A DNA stretch of 14,862 bases from Burkholderia sp. (lineage in GTDB: Bacteria; Pseudomonadota; Gammaproteobacteria; Burkholderiales; Burkholderiaceae). Of this stretch, positions 13,550 to 14,862 are shown in pieces (positions within the stretch are counted from its first letter, which is position 1; each line of letters begins with the position of its first letter). The notes below the pieces were generated by a model, which was not told the DNA's origin, ran no database searches, and saw only the letters and a program-made list of their open reading frames with translations. The DNA lies in the NCBI GenBank assembly GCA_030151225.1, contig JASLEG010000186.1, positions 1 through 14,862 of the forward strand, given 5' to 3'. The position numbers and the translations under genes were made by a program.

Positions 13550-13584
13550 AAAAAGGTGGCCCGCGACGCCGGTCGCCGGCCACC
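13550..13584 (-). terminator. Terminator-like hairpin with U-tract in the PepSY leader
   Basis: On the - strand GGTGGCC, a mismatch, GCGAC, loop CGGC, GTCGC, a mismatch partner and GGCCACC form a 12-bp stem with one internal mismatch, followed at once by TTTTT. It lies between the Fur-box promoter and the TTG start. It looks like a true intrinsic terminator, so it may attenuate the PepSY transcript or end a short RNA of about 50 nt. On the + strand it is preceded, not followed, by the A/T run, so it should not stop rightward transcription. Confidence 0.7.
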
Positions 13585-13594
13585 CGAGACAAGT

Positions 13595-13615
13595 TAATGA
13601 GAATCGCTATCATTA
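13595..13615 (-). promoter_or_regulatory. Fur box
   Basis: TAATGAGAATCGCTATCATTA has perfect 6-bp arms (TAATGA/TCATTA) and matches the classic 19-bp Fur consensus GATAATGATAATCATTATC well at the arms and in the AAT and TAT core. It overlaps the candidate -10 of the leftward promoter, as expected for repression by Fur-Fe(II). Confidence 0.82.
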
Positions 13616-13637
13616 CACAAAGCGTGGAGCGACTCAA
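13609..13637 (-). promoter_or_regulatory. Candidate sigma70 promoter of the PepSY gene
   Basis: On the - strand, TTGAGT (13637-13632) and AATGAT (13614-13609) are separated by exactly 17 nt, each with 4 of 6 consensus matches. The -10 lies inside the Fur box. Transcription would start near 13602. Confidence 0.5.
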
Positions 13638-13780
13638 TCGCGGCCAATATTGCCCGCGCGGTGTCGATTCGGCGCCACGCCGGGGCCTGCAGGGTGGCCG
13701 CCACGCGTGACATGTCGATGCCGGATTCCGAAAATTCGTTGTCCGATACGTTTGGCGCCCCACGGCGTTTGTGGCGAGGC

Positions 13781-13786
13781 TAGAAT
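13781..13786 (+). promoter_or_regulatory. Possible -10 element of the rhomboid gene
   Basis: TAGAAT (5 of 6 matches to TATAAT) in GGCTAGAATCGC, 122 nt before the ATG. TTGGCG at 13752-13757 would be too far upstream (23-nt spacer), so the -35 is unclear. Confidence 0.3.
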
Positions 13787-13907
13787 CGCGCATCGACCGC
13801 ACGTGGCGCGCATCCGACGGGGGAAACAGGGGCGCGGGACGGCCGCGCGCGGATCGATCGAAACGAACGACAAGAACACAAGACCAGAACAATCGGGGCC
13901 GCCTTTC

Positions 13908-14862
13908 ATGAATGACCTAGCATCCGCACCGCCGGGCGCGTCGGCGCCGGCATCGGCGGCCGGCGCAGCCGACGCCTGTCGCGTGCGCTTTTCCGTGCAG
14001 CCCCGCCCGGCCGACCCGCATCGCCCCGCCCGTCACGACGGTTTTCCCGGCAGCGGCACGCTGCACGTCGATCGCGTGGGCGCCACGCTGCACCTCGACG
14101 GCAAGGCCGGCGGCCTGTTCGATGCCGCGCCGTTCCGGCTCGCGATCCCGCGCGAGCAGATCTTCGATGCCGCGCAGGCCGGCCGGCGCGTGTGCTTCGA
14201 CGTGCACACATCCGAGGGCGTGACGAGCGTGGCGCTGCTCGCGCCCGATGCCGGCAGCGCCGCGCGGATCGCCGCGAGCCTGCCGATGCAGGTCACCTCC
14301 GCCTTCGACCCCGAACTGCGCGCGCACGCGCGCGACGCCGATCCGGCGCGGGCGCGTCCCGTCGCGTGGGCCACGTGGGGCCTGATCACGGTCAACCTGC
14401 TGCTGTTCGTGGCGATGGTGGCCAGCGGCGTGTCGCCGCTCGCGCCCGACGTGCCGGCCATGATCCGCTGGGGCGCGAACTTCGGCCCCGACACGCTCGA
14501 CGGCGACTGGTGGCGACTCGTCACGAGTCCGTTCGCGCACCCGGGCGCGGCATCGCTGCTGGTCGACCTGCTGGTGCTCGCGCGCCTCGGCCCGCTGGCC
14601 GAACGCCGCTACGGCAGCTTCCGGTTTCTCGCGCTGTATCTGTTCGCCGGCGCGATCGCGGGCATGACGGGCGTGCTCGTCGATCCGATGCAGTGCGCGG
14701 CCGGCGCGTCGGGCGCGCTGCTCGGCGGCTTCGGCGCGCTGGCCGCGTACCGGCTGCGCCGCCACCGCGCACAGTCGGCGGCCGAGCGGGCGTCATGGCG
14801 CCGGCTCGCGCTCGGCTTCGCGGCCTACTGCATCTATCTCGGCCTCACCCACTCGCTGCCCG
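13908..14862 (+). CDS. Rhomboid-family intramembrane serine protease, 3' end cut by window
   Basis: About 318 codons are present and the frame is open at the right edge. The ATG at 13908 (MNDLASAPPG) has only a weak GGGG upstream. Residues 1-150 form an unusual N-terminal region: a low-complexity Ala/Pro start, then a soluble beta-rich part (GTLHVDRVGATLHLDGKAGG, VCFDVHTSEGVTSVALL). Membrane helices begin near 152 (AWATWGLITVNLLLFVAMV). Typical rhomboid elements follow: WWRLVTSPFAHPG (His211), then LAERRYGSFRFLALYLFAGAIAG, and the nucleophile motif GASGALLGG with Ser268. The second catalytic residue, a His in a later helix, lies beyond the window. The usual HxxxxHxxxN of loop 1/helix 2 is only partly kept (HPGAASLLVDL). 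It should be an inner-membrane protease with unknown substrates, transcribed divergently from the PepSY gene. Confidence 0.85.
   Translation, partial: MNDLASAPPGASAPASAAGAADACRVRFSVQPRPADPHRPARHDGFPGSGTLHVDRVGATLHLDGKAGGLFDAAPFRLAIPREQIFDAAQAGRRVCFDVHTSEGVTSVALLAPDAGSAARIAASLPMQVTSAFDPELRAHARDADPARARPVAWATWGLITVNLLLFVAMVASGVSPLAPDVPAMIRWGANFGPDTLDGDWWRLVTSPFAHPGAASLLVDLLVLARLGPLAERRYGSFRFLALYLFAGAIAGMTGVLVDPMQCAAGASGALLGGFGALAAYRLRRHRAQSAAERASWRRLALGFAAYCIYLGLTHSLP

Larger units (their letters stand above)
13531..13907. other. 377-bp regulatory gap between divergent PepSY and rhomboid genes
   Basis: No protein gene is supported here. From the left it holds the SD of the PepSY gene, a terminator-like hairpin (- strand), the Fur box with an overlapping - strand promoter, a palindromic CAATATTG (13645-13652), and a TAGAAT motif (13781-13786) that could serve the rhomboid gene. 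The stretch 13616-13740 is less GC-rich than the genes around it. Confidence 0.6.

Noticed and set aside
13595..13615. Reading the AT-rich palindrome as a generic repeat or phage attachment site
   Set aside because: The match to the Fur consensus, its overlap with a promoter and the PepSY gene downstream explain it better.
9706..13710. A 1334-codon open frame on the + strand
   Set aside because: It runs through the amidohydrolase and permease genes in another frame, across a strong terminator and through a gene on the opposite strand. Its composition is Arg/Ala/Pro-rich shadow sequence.
1..14862. CRISPR array, tRNA, rRNA, insertion sequences or integrase
   Set aside because: No regularly spaced repeats, cloverleaf-like tRNA ends, transposase motifs or terminal inverted repeats were seen in the intergenic regions.

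Overview
The window reads as chromosomal DNA of a high-GC betaproteobacterium, most likely Burkholderia. The reasons are the strong G/C bias at third codon positions, the Burkholderia-like amino-acid permease, PepSY and rhomboid proteins at the right end, and a clear Fur box. This assignment comes from protein character, not from a search.

Left and centre (about 1-11107, all on the + strand): a tightly packed, operon-like small-molecule biosynthesis cluster with no PKS or NRPS gene in view. The order is a haem-oxygenase-like diiron oxidase (HDO; cut by the window edge), an SxtI-type O-carbamoyltransferase, a 72-aa SxtJ-like membrane protein, an SGNH-hydrolase-like protein, a 37-aa basic peptide, a second and divergent carbamoyltransferase of the cephem (CmcH) type, an ATP-grasp carboxylate-amine ligase, an MFS transporter, an alpha/beta hydrolase, an antibiotic-biosynthesis-monooxygenase (ABM) domain protein, and an amidohydrolase-fold protein that has lost its HxH metal motif. 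Gaps are 22-82 bp. Several junctions carry GC-rich inverted repeats, the strongest being a perfect 12-bp hairpin between the second carbamoyltransferase and the ATP-grasp gene.

How it may work together (inference): the HDO oxidises an amino-acid-like substrate, the ATP-grasp enzyme forms an amide bond, one or both carbamoyltransferases cap hydroxyl or N-hydroxyl groups, and the MFS protein exports the product. The hydrolases and the ABM protein would tailor, release or detoxify. I do not recognise the product.

Right end (about 11108-14862): apparently ordinary chromosomal genes. An APC-family amino-acid permease (+) converges on a PepSY-type membrane protein (-) across a strong bidirectional terminator. 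Upstream of the PepSY gene, reading leftward, lie a promoter overlapping a Fur box and then a terminator-like hairpin with a U-tract inside the short leader. This layout suggests iron control plus attenuation, or a short iron-regulated RNA. A rhomboid-family protease gene (+) runs off the right edge.
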